Source: Siminovitchia acidinfaciens
Lineage (GTDB): Bacteria; Bacillota; Bacilli; Bacillales; Bacillaceae_C
NCBI RefSeq assembly: GCF_003605385.1
Contig: NZ_QYTV02000013.1
Location: 549 to 64,548 of the forward strand
Length of the DNA stretch: 64,000 nucleotides
Direction of reading: 5' to 3'
The notes below the pieces were generated by a model that was given only the letters and a program-made list of their open reading frames with translations, did no database searches and was not told the origin of the DNA. A program made the translations under genes and the position numbers. Numbering within the stretch: position 1 is the first letter of the stretch; every line of letters starts with the position of its first letter. Shown here piece after piece: positions 18,028 through 27,499 of this stretch.

Positions 18028-19977
18028 ATGTCATCGTTCAAATATTTGTTCACCCCCCAGAAAATAGGTGCCATAACAGTAAAAAATCGAATTTTCAGTA
18101 CGGGTCATATGACAACATATGTAGAAAACGGACTGCCGACAGATCAATTGATCGCCTATCACCGGGAACGGGCAAAGGGCGGTGCAGGGTTGGTAATCGT
18201 TGAAGCGAATGCGGTCCATCCGTCCGCTGCCTTCACGTCAAATACGCTGAGTGCCTTTACGGACGAAATCATCCCTCATTACAGAAAAATGGGTGAAGCA
18301 GTGCACGAATTTGGATGTAAGATGTTCGTACAGCTGTTTCATCCCGGCAGAGAAGTATTCCCGTCCGGCACCTCTGTAGCGGTGGCGCCCTCCATGGTAC
18401 CGACCGACCGATTCGGGGTAATGCCGAAAGCCTTGGAAAAGGATGAAATTAAGGACATTGTAAACGGCTATGCTGAAACTGCCCTTCGTGTAAAACAAGG
18501 CGGGCTTGATGGTGCTGAGATTGTTGCTTCCCACGGCTACCTGGCAAGTCAATTCTGGTCTCCACGATTAAATCTGCGTGATGATGAATACGGTGGATCG
18601 TTCGAAAACCGCCTTCGATTCCTGGCTGAAGTAATTGAGGCGATCCGGAAGAAAACAGGCCCTGATTTTACCGTCGGTCTTCGGCTGAGTGTTGATGATT
18701 TCGAAAAAGAGGGATCTACTTTTGACGAAGTCGTTGATATTCTTAGATATATTGACAAAGATATCGGGGGATTGGACTATTTTAATTTAATCGGCGGAAG
18801 TTCAGCAACACTTGCCAGCTCTGTATTTATCGTTCCTCCTGCAACGATTCCACCTGCCCACTTTGCACCTCACGCTGCAATAATACGTGAGGCTGTGTCC
18901 ATACCAGTCATGGTTGGCTCAAGAATCAATGATCCGGTAATCGGTGAAAAAATACTGGCAAATGGGCAGGCGGATATGGTGGCGATGACAAGAGCCATGA
19001 TTTGCGATCCTCACATGCCTAATAAAGCCCTGCGCGAAGAATTTGATCGGATCCGCGTTTGTATCGGCTGTAATCAGGCATGTATTGGCCATATGCATGA
19101 CAACATCCCGATCAGCTGTCTGCAGAATCCTGTTACGGGCCGTGAAATTCAGTATTCCGCCATGCCTAAAGCAGAACAGCGGAAAAAAATAGTTGTCGTA
19201 GGTGGAGGCCCTGCAGGAATGAAGGCGGCAGTCATTGCTGCTGAACGGGGGCACCATGTAACTTTATATGAAAAGAGTGGTGAATTGGGAGGACAAGTGA
19301 AACTTGCACGAAAAATTCCAACTCGAGAGGAATTCGGAGAACTGGTTCCTAATCTGAAGCGGGAGCTTGACTATTATCGGGTGAATGTGGTATTGAATAA
19401 AGAAGTGACAAGCGATCTCCTAGAAAAGGAAAAGCCGGATGAAATTATCTTGGCAGTTGGTGGAAAGCCGTTCTATCCGAATGCAGGGGGGCTGGAGTCT
19501 CCACATGTGTTAAATGCTTGGGAGGTTCTTGAAGGGACAGGTCAAGTCGGACACAAAGTTGTGATCGCGGACTGGAAAGGTGATATGCCTGGTATAGGTG
19601 TTGCCCTTTATCTTGCTGAAAAAGGTCACGAAGTAGAGTTGATCACAAACTCGGTCCATGCTGGTTTTTCACTGCAGCAGTACGTCAGGGATATGCTTCT
19701 TGGACGCCTGGCAATGAAAGGGGTAACAGTAACTCCTCAGTACAAACTATTGAATGCCGAACCGGGCAAGGCAGTATTCGAAAATATATATACGGCTCAG
19801 AAACTCGAGAGGGAAGCTGATACGCTTGTCCTGGCATATGGACTTATTCAGGAAGTGGCCTTATATAACGACTTAAAACAGAAATTTTCTAATGTGAAAA
19901 GAATTGGCGACTGCATGGTTCCCCGAACAGTGGAAGAAGCGATCCTGGAAGGATTTGAATATGCGGCAAGCCTTTAG
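18028..19977 (+). CDS. OYE-type flavoprotein oxidoreductase (TMADH/DgcA/2,4-dienoyl-CoA reductase family)
   Basis: 649 residues. The N-terminal FMN barrel (about 1-360) has NRIFSTGHMTTYVENGLP, then AKGGAGLVIVEA and HGYLASQFWSPRLNLRDDEY. The 4Fe-4S motif CIGCNQACIG is near 347-356. The FAD/NAD(P)-type C-terminal domain starts with VVVGGGPAGMKAA near 391. The architecture equals trimethylamine and dimethylglycine dehydrogenases, which demethylate amines and reduce ETF. The EtfAB and DgcB-like neighbours favour such a demethylase over a dienoyl-CoA reductase. No covalent-FMN Cys was identified. Confidence 0.87.
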   Translation: MSSFKYLFTPQKIGAITVKNRIFSTGHMTTYVENGLPTDQLIAYHRERAKGGAGLVIVEANAVHPSAAFTSNTLSAFTDEIIPHYRKMGEAVHEFGCKMFVQLFHPGREVFPSGTSVAVAPSMVPTDRFGVMPKALEKDEIKDIVNGYAETALRVKQGGLDGAEIVASHGYLASQFWSPRLNLRDDEYGGSFENRLRFLAEVIEAIRKKTGPDFTVGLRLSVDDFEKEGSTFDEVVDILRYIDKDIGGLDYFNLIGGSSATLASSVFIVPPATIPPAHFAPHAAIIREAVSIPVMVGSRINDPVIGEKILANGQADMVAMTRAMICDPHMPNKALREEFDRIRVCIGCNQACIGHMHDNIPISCLQNPVTGREIQYSAMPKAEQRKKIVVVGGGPAGMKAAVIAAERGHHVTLYEKSGELGGQVKLARKIPTREEFGELVPNLKRELDYYRVNVVLNKEVTSDLLEKEKPDEIILAVGGKPFYPNAGGLESPHVLNAWEVLEGTGQVGHKVVIADWKGDMPGIGVALYLAEKGHEVELITNSVHAGFSLQQYVRDMLLGRLAMKGVTVTPQYKLLNAEPGKAVFENIYTAQKLEREADTLVLAYGLIQEVALYNDLKQKFSNVKRIGDCMVPRTVEEAILEGFEYAASL

Positions 19978-19990
19978 GGGAGGGAAATTT

Positions 19991-21553
19991 ATGACAGATC
20001 ATTCCGCATCATTCATCTATAAAGAAATGCAGCTTGGAGAGCTGAGAAAACTGGCTGATTCAGCCGGTTTTCCGGCTTTATTAATTGGCAGTGACAAAGA
20101 GACGATAGAGGGTGTCATTTCCGAGATTGCTTATTGGCGGACTCTTGCAATATACGGAGATGAAGCACCGGTGGAACTTTGCATAAATACAAACTTCAAA
20201 TTGGTAAATGAAATAGCTGAAATTCAAAGTTCGGCTTTTTTTTCTGCCGAGTTTTTTATCCTCCCGGGCTCTCCTGGAGAATTTTTTGTTTATGATAAGG
20301 ATCAGTTAAAAAAGGTCTTGGTGAAAAAGCAGCTGCATAGTACGGAAAGAATGAACGATCTATTAAAAGAAGAAATAAATATTTTGCAGAAAAAAGTGAT
20401 AGAGCTTGAACAGGTTATCAATACATCGTACGATGAGATATTTGTGACAGATGGTGAGGGTAAGGTCCTTTTGGTTTCTGATGCCTGTCAGAGGATGACA
20501 GGTGTTCCGAAGGAAAGGTTTTTAGGAGAAAGTGTTTATGAACTTGTAAAAAAAGGTCTAATAAATAATAGCGTCACGATTGATGTTTTAAAGGAAAAGA
20601 AAATGGTATCTGCTAATCAAAGCTATCCGAATGGTGTTCAAGTCGTTGCGACAGGAATCCCCATCTTTGACCATGAAGGGAAGATTTATCGGATAATCAC
20701 AAACTCCAGGGATATTACAGAGTTGGTGCAGCTTAAAAATGAATTGGCAGAGGCAAAGTCCATTTTAAACGAAAGGACAGCAGGAGAGGATACCGATAGA
20801 GGGAAAGGCCCACTATTTACCCATAATGATGACATGCTGAATCTGATCGAATTAGCTAAGAAAGTTGCCGTGACAGAGTCAACGGTCCTTATTCAAGGTG
20901 AATCTGGCGTCGGCAAAGGCATACTTGCCAAAATTATTCATGATGAAAGCTTAAGAAAGGATAAAAGCTTTATATCAGTGAATTGTGGGGCGATCCCCTT
21001 TTCGCTGATCGAGTCGGAACTATTTGGATATGAATCGGGAGCTTTCACAGGAGCCCAAACAAAGGGAAAGGCAGGGCTTGTAGAGATGGCCGATGGGGGT
21101 ACTCTTTTTCTCGATGAAGTTGGTGAACTTCCACTTGAAATACAAGTGAAATTACTGCACCTTGTACAAGAGAAAACATTCAGAAGAGTAGGCAGCAATC
21201 AATTAAGGAAAGTGAATATCCGCATTATTTCCGCGACTAATAAAGACTTGAAGTTAATGATGGAAAAAGGCTTGTTCAGAGAGGATCTATATTATCGTCT
21301 GCATGTAGTTCCATTAAATATATTGCCGCTTAGAAAGCGCGTTGAAGACGTACCTTTTCTGATCCAATTATTCTTGGAAAGGTTCAATGAAAAATATGAC
21401 CGCAATGTGATCATATCCGATGAGTCACTTGCCGCACTCCGGTCATATAGCTGGCCGGGAAATGTCAGGGAGCTTGAGAACATGATTGAGCAGTTGGTTG
21501 TGACTGCAAGTACCGATATTGTTTTTTTTGGATTGTCTGCCTGCTCAGGTTAA
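19991..21553 (+). CDS. Sigma-54-dependent transcriptional activator, interrupted at its C-terminus
   Basis: About 520 residues read before a shifted end. An unfamiliar N-terminal region (1-130), a short coiled coil (LLKEEINILQKKVIELEQ), a PAS domain (about 140-240; IFVTDGEGKVLLVSDACQRM) and the AAA+ domain follow, with Walker A GESGVGKGILA, the sigma-54 contact loop GAFTGAQ and Walker B GGTLFLDEVGELP. After ASTDIV the frame runs off and stops at 21553. The HTH continues in the next frame at 21519-21770. The lesion is in a T8 tract (21522-21529); seven T would restore one protein of about 592 residues. GGGGAGGG precedes ATG 19991. Its target is presumably the promoter at 12425. Confidence 0.9.
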   Translation: MTDHSASFIYKEMQLGELRKLADSAGFPALLIGSDKETIEGVISEIAYWRTLAIYGDEAPVELCINTNFKLVNEIAEIQSSAFFSAEFFILPGSPGEFFVYDKDQLKKVLVKKQLHSTERMNDLLKEEINILQKKVIELEQVINTSYDEIFVTDGEGKVLLVSDACQRMTGVPKERFLGESVYELVKKGLINNSVTIDVLKEKKMVSANQSYPNGVQVVATGIPIFDHEGKIYRIITNSRDITELVQLKNELAEAKSILNERTAGEDTDRGKGPLFTHNDDMLNLIELAKKVAVTESTVLIQGESGVGKGILAKIIHDESLRKDKSFISVNCGAIPFSLIESELFGYESGAFTGAQTKGKAGLVEMADGGTLFLDEVGELPLEIQVKLLHLVQEKTFRRVGSNQLRKVNIRIISATNKDLKLMMEKGLFREDLYYRLHVVPLNILPLRKRVEDVPFLIQLFLERFNEKYDRNVIISDESLAALRSYSWPGNVRELENMIEQLVVTASTDIVFFGLSACSG

Positions 21554-21770
21554 AAGCGGAAACGGAAAGCCGCTTGTAGTCATGAAAGGAATCGTCCCAT
21601 TAAACGATGCAGTGGAAAGCGTAGAAAAACAATTATTAGAAACTGCTATCGCCAGATATAAAACTTCCAGGAAAATAGCAGCAGCACTTAAAGTGAATCA
21701 AACAACCGTGATCAGAAAACTGAAAAAATATGGGTTGAGTACTAAAGGAAAATCTCTGTTTGCCGAATAA
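21519..21770 (+). pseudogene. C-terminal DNA-binding part of the sigma-54 activator (frameshifted)
   Basis: It reads LDCLPAQV (the usual post-AAA+ LP element), then a linker and a TyrR/Fis-like helix-turn-helix: EKQLLETAIARYKTSRKIAA, then LKVNQTTVIRKLKKYGL. It has no ribosome site of its own and completes the preceding gene if one T of the T8 tract is skipped. Without it the activator could not bind its enhancer. Confidence 0.85.
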
Positions 21771-21908
21771 TTCTCTATGCTTTGGCTTTCATTTTCCCAA
21801 GTAATCAACCAGTGATCTGCCGAATATATTTAATTGAGCCTTCGCGGGTTCAAGGAACACAAATACATATTTGGGCGTATACTGTTTCTGAATGAGAGGT
21901 GAGTAGCT

Positions 21909-22853
21909 GTGGATGAACCAATCAAGATGAAAAATAACGGCCAGATCAGTATTATGCTCAATGTGCAGAAACGCGAAAAGGCAAAGAAATTAGATGGAAA
22001 GGCACCTGCTTCACATTCTTTTTCCAACCAGCATGCCATCTTAAGGGAAATTGAAGAGGAAATGAATGAACTTGTAGGCATGCAGGAAGTGAAAAAGACA
22101 TTAAAAGAAGTATATGCATGGATCTATATAAATAAGAAGCGGGAGGCTGCCGGGCTGAAGACGAGCCCACAGGCGCTGCACATGATGTTTAAAGGTAATC
22201 CGGGAACGGGGAAAACGACCGTTGCCCGTTTGATTGGAAAGCTTTTTCAAAAAATGGGTGTCCTGCCTAAGGGGCACTTGATAGAGGCGGAACGGGCTGA
22301 TCTTGTTGGAGAATATATCGGTCACACAGCTCAAAAAACCCGTGATTTAATCAAAAAGGCTGCGGGCGGAATTTTATTCATAGACGAAGCCTATTCGCTT
22401 GGACGCGGCGGTGAAAAAGATTTTGGAAAAGAAGCAATCGATACTCTCGTCAAGCATATGGAAGATAAGCAGCATACTTTCATATTGATTCTGGCGGGAT
22501 ACTCAAAGGAAATGGATTATTTCCTCAGTTTGAATCCCGGCTTGCAGTCCCGCTTCCCACTTGTTTTCCAGTTTCCAGACTACTCGGTCAATGAACTGAT
22601 GGAAATTGCGGGCAGGATGTTAAAGGAAAAGCAATATGAACTAAGCGCGGATGCCGGATCCAAGTTAAAAGATCATCTAATATATGTGAAGGCAAGAAAT
22701 AAGCCTTCATTTTCAAACGGGCGGTACGTCAGGAACATTATCGAAAAAGCTGTGAGATCGCAGGCCATGAGGCTATTGACAGAGCCACATATCAATCGCA
22801 ATGATCTGGTGATGCTCCACAGCGTGGATATTAGTTTCAAGGAAAATACTTAG
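21909..22853 (+). CDS. spoVK: Stage V sporulation protein K (AAA+ ATPase)
   Basis: 314 residues from GTG with GAGAGGTGAG upstream. A CbbX/SpoVK-type AAA+ domain: Walker A FKGNPGTGKTTVARLIG near 95-111 and Walker B GGILFIDEAYSLGRGGE, with SRFPLVFQFPDY. Known in Bacillus as needed for normal spore maturation in the mother cell. It lies before hflX as in other Bacillus genomes. The 135 bases before it hold no clear promoter. Confidence 0.93.
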   Translation: MDEPIKMKNNGQISIMLNVQKREKAKKLDGKAPASHSFSNQHAILREIEEEMNELVGMQEVKKTLKEVYAWIYINKKREAAGLKTSPQALHMMFKGNPGTGKTTVARLIGKLFQKMGVLPKGHLIEAERADLVGEYIGHTAQKTRDLIKKAAGGILFIDEAYSLGRGGEKDFGKEAIDTLVKHMEDKQHTFILILAGYSKEMDYFLSLNPGLQSRFPLVFQFPDYSVNELMEIAGRMLKEKQYELSADAGSKLKDHLIYVKARNKPSFSNGRYVRNIIEKAVRSQAMRLLTEPHINRNDLVMLHSVDISFKENT

Positions 22854-22861
22854 ATTGGACT

Positions 22862-22881
22862 CCGCCTTTTGGCGGTTTTTC
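22862..22881 (+). terminator. Intrinsic terminator of spoVK
   Basis: CCGCC/GGCGG stem with a TTTT loop (22862-22875), followed by TTTTTC. Confidence 0.8.
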
Positions 22882-22888
22882 TTTGGTG

Positions 22889-23232
22889 TAAGAAAAGCGC
22901 AAGGCGCGAAGCCTTTGGCGAATTTTAAGGAGAGGGTACCTCAGCCACCATAGCAAAGCAGCGGACTTTAATTACCTCATGCAGTATTGCATCGAGGGAA
23001 ATAGACGCTTCCGAGTATAGGATATGCCGCAGGAGTACAACTTCCTGAGCAAGATTTCTCGTGATTTGTGACCTTGAGCCGATGGCGCCTAAAACTGGAC
23101 ATAGCGAATCCCTCTTCGAATAGAAGGATCTGTCTATATTCATGCCTTCTTTTAGCTTTTTAAAGCAAGCGGACATACGGAAAAGCTTCCACATACAATT
23201 TCCTCTTGCGCTTTGCTTGTCGCTTAAACCCA
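22889..23232. repeat. Probable dispersed element with inverted ends
   Basis: It begins AAAAGCGCAAGGCGC and ends CCTCTTGCGCTTTGCTTGTC, whose reverse complement (GACAAGCAAAGCGCAAGAGG) resembles the beginning. The ends recall the GCGC-ended element at 11918-12190. A 105-codon reverse frame inside (22925-23242) has no ribosome site or recognisable domain and is treated as non-coding. Confidence 0.45.
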
Positions 23233-23306
23233 CGTCGCTCATTCTTTTATTAAATATCCATCTTTTGCTATGATGAAAGAAGAATGCAAAGAAAGCAGGG
23301 GATGTT

Positions 23307-24557
23307 GTGCAATCACCAAAGAGGGAAAAAGTGATTCTCGTCGGCTGTCAGCTGGATGACAACGACCGAAAATTCCACTATTCATTGGAAGAGCTTGCTT
23401 CACTGACTGCCACTGCCCAGGGAGAGGTCATAACGCAGGTTCAACAAAAGCGTGACCGTCTGCACCCGGCAACTTACATAGGAAAAGGTAAATTGGAAGA
23501 GTTGCATCAGCTTGAAGATGAACTGGAACCTGACTTGATCATTTTTAATGACGAGTTAACTCCGACTCAATTGCGGAATCTGCAAAATGTGCTTTCAGCC
23601 AGAGTGCTGGACCGGACTCATTTGATTCTCGATATTTTTGCCCAGCGTGCAAAATCAAAGGAAGGTATCTTGCAGGTTGAGCTGGCTCAACTGCAATATT
23701 TATTGCCGCGTCTTACGGGACAGGGAACTGCGCTTTCCCGCCTAGGAGGGGGAATTGGTACAAGAGGGCCGGGGGAAACCCAGCTTGAAACGGACCGAAG
23801 ACACATCAGAAGGCGTATTGATGACATAAAAAATCAGCTCCAGACGATTGTCAAGCACCGGGAAAGATACCGCGAAAGACGGAAAAGGAACAATACATTC
23901 CAAATAGCTATTGTTGGATATACGAATGCGGGTAAATCCACATTATTTAACCGCTTATCCATGGCAGAATCATTTGAAGAAGACAAACTGTTTGCTACAC
24001 TTGATCCGATGACGAGAAGAATCGTTCTTCCCAGCGGCTACTCAGCATTAATTACGGATACTGTCGGTTTCATACAGGATCTGCCTACAACCTTGATTGC
24101 GGCTTTCAGGTCAACCTTGGAAGAGGTGAAAGAAGCGAATCTATTGCTTCATGTTGTGGATAGTTCAAGTCCAGATTATTTCAACCATGAGCGGACCGTT
24201 AATGAACTGTTAAAAGAGCTTGAAATGGATCATCTCCCACAGCTGACCGTTTATAATAAAGCGGATGAGGTGCGTTCGGATTTTGTCCCAAGCTCGGGAG
24301 AAACAACGTTGATCAGCGCGTTCAATGAAACAGACAGAAACCAATTAAAGAAAAAAATTGAAGATCTGGCAGTTGCATCCATGCAGTATTATCACGTGAT
24401 CGTACCATCGGATGAAGGCCGTCTGCTATCCGTATTAAAAAGTGAAACTATTTTACGGGAGCTTGTTTTTCTTGAGGAACAACAGGCCTATAAATGCAAA
24501 GGGTATGTCCTTGCAGATCACCCGGTTACCGGATCATTAAAATTATTTGAGATATGA
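23307..24557 (+). CDS. hflX: GTPase HflX
   Basis: 416 residues. A ribosome-associated GTPase that rescues or splits ribosomes. The N-terminal HflX domain includes [11 protein letters not shown], the linker [19 protein letters not shown] near 148-166, and the G domain has [12 protein letters not shown] (G1), [10 protein letters not shown] (G3) and YNKAD (G4). It starts at GTG after AGCAGGGG. The ynbB-like gene starts 16 bases after its stop. Confidence 0.95.
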   Translation: MQSPKREKVILVGCQLDDNDRKFHYSLEELASLTATAQGEVITQVQQKRDRLHPATYIGKGKLEELHQLEDELEPDLIIFNDELTPTQLRNLQNVLSARVLDRTHLILDIFAQRAKSKEGILQVELAQLQYLLPRLTGQGTALSRLGGGIGTRGPGETQLETDRRHIRRRIDDIKNQLQTIVKHRERYRERRKRNNTFQIAIVGYTNAGKSTLFNRLSMAESFEEDKLFATLDPMTRRIVLPSGYSALITDTVGFIQDLPTTLIAAFRSTLEEVKEANLLLHVVDSSSPDYFNHERTVNELLKELEMDHLPQLTVYNKADEVRSDFVPSSGETTLISAFNETDRNQLKKKIEDLAVASMQYYHVIVPSDEGRLLSVLKSETILRELVFLEEQQAYKCKGYVLADHPVTGSLKLFEI

Positions 24558-24573
24558 AGGGGTATTGAAAAGA

Positions 24574-25845
24574 ATGCATAAGTACTTACAACATGGGGAA
24601 ACATTAAGGCCAATGATTGAGCAGGCCGAGGAAAAAATAAGCACTATCCATCAAAAGATTGACCGTACCATTGAAGAGAATCAATACAAGGTACTTCAAA
24701 GCTTTCAGAAGCACCAGGTCGGTGAGGTTCATTTTACCCCATCTACTGGTTATGGATACAATGACTTGGGGCGGGAAACGTTGGAAAGCATATATGCAGA
24801 TGTGTTTGGCGGAGAAGCTGCCCTTGTCCGCCAGCAAATCGTATCAGGTACGCATGCAATTTCCATTGCATTGTTTGGTGTGCTGCGTCCCGGTGATGAA
24901 TTGCTATACATTACAGGGAAACCGTACGATACGTTGGAGGAAGTTGTCGGCATTCGCGGCAATACGAACGGGTCGCTTAAGGAGTTCGGCATCGGCTATC
25001 AAGCTGTACCGCTAAAGGAAAATGGAAAGGTTGATTTTGAAGCTGTTCAGGCTGCCATGAAGCCGAATACGAAAGTTATCGGTATTCAGCGCTCAAAAGG
25101 TTATGATGATCGTCCTTCTTTTACTATTAAGGAAATCGAAGAAATGATTCGTTTTGTTAAAGAAATTGATCCGCAAGTGATTGTATTCGTCGACAATTGT
25201 TACGGTGAATTTGCTGAGACACTTGAGCCTTGCAATGTTGGGGCAGATCTAATGGCGGGTTCCTTGATAAAAAACCCGGGAGGGGGACTTGTAAAAAGCG
25301 GAGGCTATATTGTCGGGAAGGAAAATCTTGTTGAGTCCTGCTCCTACAGAATGACTTCACCTGGACTGGGTGCCGAATCCGGAGCTTCCTTATATACCCT
25401 TTTGGAAATGTATCAAGGCTTCTTTTTGGCGCCGCATGTGACTGGTCAGGCATTAAAAGGGGCCGTATTTACTTCTGCCTTCTTGGAATTGCTTGGTATG
25501 CAAACCACGCCCAAATGGGATGATCCTCGAACGGATCTGATTCAGTCGGTGCAATTCCCAAATGCGGAAATGATGATTGAATTCTGTCAGGCAATTCAGG
25601 CGGCGTCCCCTGTTGATTCATACGTAACACCTTTACCAAGTGAGATGCCTGGCTATAACGATGAAGTAATCATGGCAGCGGGTGCATTCATACAGGGATC
25701 CAGTATTGAATTATCAGCAGATGGTCCCATCAGACCTCCTTATGCAGCCTATGTTCAAGGCGGGTTGACATACGCTCATGTAAAAATAGCCATTACATCA
25801 GCAGTCGACAGATTAATTGAAAAAGGTTTGATAAAGGTCAATTAA
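24574..25845 (+). CDS. ynbB: PLP-dependent methionine gamma-lyase-like protein (YnbB family)
   Basis: About 423 residues from ATG 24574; a TTG-started longer frame begins at 24547 inside hflX. A fold-type I PLP enzyme: FVDNCYGEF near 208-216 and the PLP-lysine region AGSLIKNPGGGLVKSGGYI near 233-251. The family is often called aluminium resistance protein or cystathionine-lyase-like; its real reaction is uncertain. In Bacillus subtilis this gene is followed by glnR-glnA; here glnR is absent. Confidence 0.88.
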   Translation: MHKYLQHGETLRPMIEQAEEKISTIHQKIDRTIEENQYKVLQSFQKHQVGEVHFTPSTGYGYNDLGRETLESIYADVFGGEAALVRQQIVSGTHAISIALFGVLRPGDELLYITGKPYDTLEEVVGIRGNTNGSLKEFGIGYQAVPLKENGKVDFEAVQAAMKPNTKVIGIQRSKGYDDRPSFTIKEIEEMIRFVKEIDPQVIVFVDNCYGEFAETLEPCNVGADLMAGSLIKNPGGGLVKSGGYIVGKENLVESCSYRMTSPGLGAESGASLYTLLEMYQGFFLAPHVTGQALKGAVFTSAFLELLGMQTTPKWDDPRTDLIQSVQFPNAEMMIEFCQAIQAASPVDSYVTPLPSEMPGYNDEVIMAAGAFIQGSSIELSADGPIRPPYAAYVQGGLTYAHVKIAITSAVDRLIEKGLIKVN

Positions 25846-25858
25846 GTGTATATATAAG

Positions 25859-25887
25859 AATGACAGCATTTTACTGCTGTCATTTTA
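25859..25887 (+). terminator. Intrinsic terminator
   Basis: AATGACAGCA (25859-25868) pairs perfectly with TGCTGTCATT (25875-25884), followed by TTA. It cuts off glnA from upstream transcription. Confidence 0.85.
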
Positions 25888-25896
25888 AAATAAATC

Positions 25897-25938
25897 TTGA
25901 CAGATGAAAACGCGGGAATTATATTACTAAAGTAATAT
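25897..25938 (+). promoter_or_regulatory. glnA promoter with overlapping palindrome
   Basis: TTGACA (25897-25902), 17-bp spacer, TATATT (25920-25925). A perfect 18-base palindrome (ATATTACT-AA-AGTAATAT, 25921-25938) covers the -10 and start-site region, the position of a repressor operator. It does not match the GlnR/TnrA box TGTNAN7TNACA. Confidence 0.7.
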
Positions 25939-26004
25939 TTTTCTCCGCAGATCATGTCATGGCTGCAGAGTCATTCTGCTTCAAACGGGAGGAATTATAG
26001 TTCG

Positions 26005-27339
26005 ATGGGAATATTTACGAAAGAAAGCATTGCACAGCTTGCAGAAGAGCAAAACGTGAAGTTTGTCAGACTCCAGTTCACTGATATTGTGGGAACGGTC
26101 AAAAACGTGGAAATCCCCATCAGTCAATTGGAAAAAGCTCTTGATAACAAGATGATGTTTGACGGATCTTCAATTGAAGGTTTTGTAAGAATCGAAGAAT
26201 CAGATATGTATTTGGTGCCGGACCTTGATACGTGGGTCATCTTCCCATGGACTGCCGGGAAAGGTAAAGTCGCCAGAATGATTTGCGATGTCTATCATAA
26301 ATCAGGTGAGCCATTTTTGGGCGACCCGAGAAGCAATCTGAAGCGAGTTTTAAAAGAAATGGAACAATATGGGTTCACTGAGTTCAATCTTGGTCCTGAA
26401 CCGGAATTCTTTTTATTCAAGTTGGACGAAAATGGTGCCCCGACGCTTGAGTTGAATGATAATGGCGGATATTTTGACTTGGCCCCAACAGACTTGGGAG
26501 AAAATTGCCGCCGCGATATCGTGCTCGAGCTGGAAGAAATGGGATTTGAAATTGAAGCATCCCACCATGAGGAAGCGCCAGGCCAGCATGAAATTGATTT
26601 TAAATATGCGGATGCTGTAACAGCATGTGACCATATACAAACATTTAAGCTAGTTGTAAAAACAATTGCGCGGAATCATGGGCTGCATGCCACATTTATG
26701 CCAAAGCCGCTGTTCGGCGTGGCAGGTTCCGGAATGCATTTCAATATGTCCTTATTTAAAAATGGAAAAAATGCCTTCTATGATCCAAATGGAGACTTGG
26801 AAATGAGCGAGACGGCCTATCAATTTATGGCCGGTATCATTAAACACGCTCCAGGGTTCACGGCAATTACAAACCCGACAATCAATTCATATAAGAGGCT
26901 TGTTCCTGGCTATGAGGCGCCTTGCTATATTGCATGGTCTGCCCAAAACCGCAGCCCGCTTGTCAGGATCCCTTCATCAAGGGGCCAAAGCACGCGTATC
27001 GAGCTTCGAAGTGTTGACCCGACGGCTAACCCATATTTGGCGATGGCTGTCCTGTTACAGGCCGGCTTGAGCGGAATTAAAGATAAGCTGACTCCGCCAC
27101 ATGCAGTCGACCGTAATATTTATATCATGAACAAACACGAGCGCGAAGAAGAGGGAGTAGTGGATCTGCCGCATAACCTTGAAGAAGCACTCACTGAACT
27201 GAAAGCTGATGAAGTCATTAAAGAAGGTTTGGGAAGCCATATTTTCGAAAACTTCATCGAAACGAAAGAGATTGAATGGGAAATGTTTAGGACCCAAGTA
27301 CACCCTTGGGAAAGGGAACAGTATATGACGCTTTATTAA
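26005..27339 (+). CDS. glnA: Glutamine synthetase, type I
   Basis: 444 residues from ATG 26005 (GGGAGGA ten bases upstream), identical in length to Bacillus GlnA; an upstream ATG at 25954 lacks support. It makes glutamine from glutamate, ammonia and [45 protein letters not shown] and the ATP-site [17 protein letters not shown] are all present. It is monocistronic here, with its own promoter. Confidence 0.97.
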   Translation: MGIFTKESIAQLAEEQNVKFVRLQFTDIVGTVKNVEIPISQLEKALDNKMMFDGSSIEGFVRIEESDMYLVPDLDTWVIFPWTAGKGKVARMICDVYHKSGEPFLGDPRSNLKRVLKEMEQYGFTEFNLGPEPEFFLFKLDENGAPTLELNDNGGYFDLAPTDLGENCRRDIVLELEEMGFEIEASHHEEAPGQHEIDFKYADAVTACDHIQTFKLVVKTIARNHGLHATFMPKPLFGVAGSGMHFNMSLFKNGKNAFYDPNGDLEMSETAYQFMAGIIKHAPGFTAITNPTINSYKRLVPGYEAPCYIAWSAQNRSPLVRIPSSRGQSTRIELRSVDPTANPYLAMAVLLQAGLSGIKDKLTPPHAVDRNIYIMNKHEREEEGVVDLPHNLEEALTELKADEVIKEGLGSHIFENFIETKEIEWEMFRTQVHPWEREQYMTLY

Positions 27340-27375
27340 GCTTGATATAGCAACGTTTGTATTTGGGGTAGATAG

Positions 27376-27425
27376 TGGGTGTGGAGGCTAAAAGGACTTA
27401 CACCCCTAAAGCACCCCTAAAAAAT
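27376..27425. repeat. Short ACCCCTAAA repeats after glnA
   Basis: TTACACCCCTAAAGCACCCC then TAAAA: two ACCCCTAAA units 10 bases apart. A related ACACCCCTAAAAATACCCCT occurs at 36347-36366. Repeats of this style are typical arm sites around tyrosine-recombinase attachment sites, but no integrase is visible. Confidence 0.35.
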
Positions 27426-27437
27426 AAAAATTACTTC

Positions 27438-27480
27438 AAAATACTGTCCATGTAATCTTTAAAACGGGCAGTATTTTTCT
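27438..27480 (+). terminator. Intrinsic terminator of glnA
   Basis: AAAATACTGTCC (27438-27449) pairs with GGGCAGTATTTT (27466-27477), one wobble, followed by TT. Confidence 0.7.
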
Positions 27481-27499
27481 TGTCCATTTTTTTATCCAT

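Noticed and set aside
22925-23242. 105-codon minus-strand frame between spoVK and hflX
   Set aside because: It fills a dispersed element with inverted ends; no domain or ribosome site was seen, so it is treated as part of the repeat.
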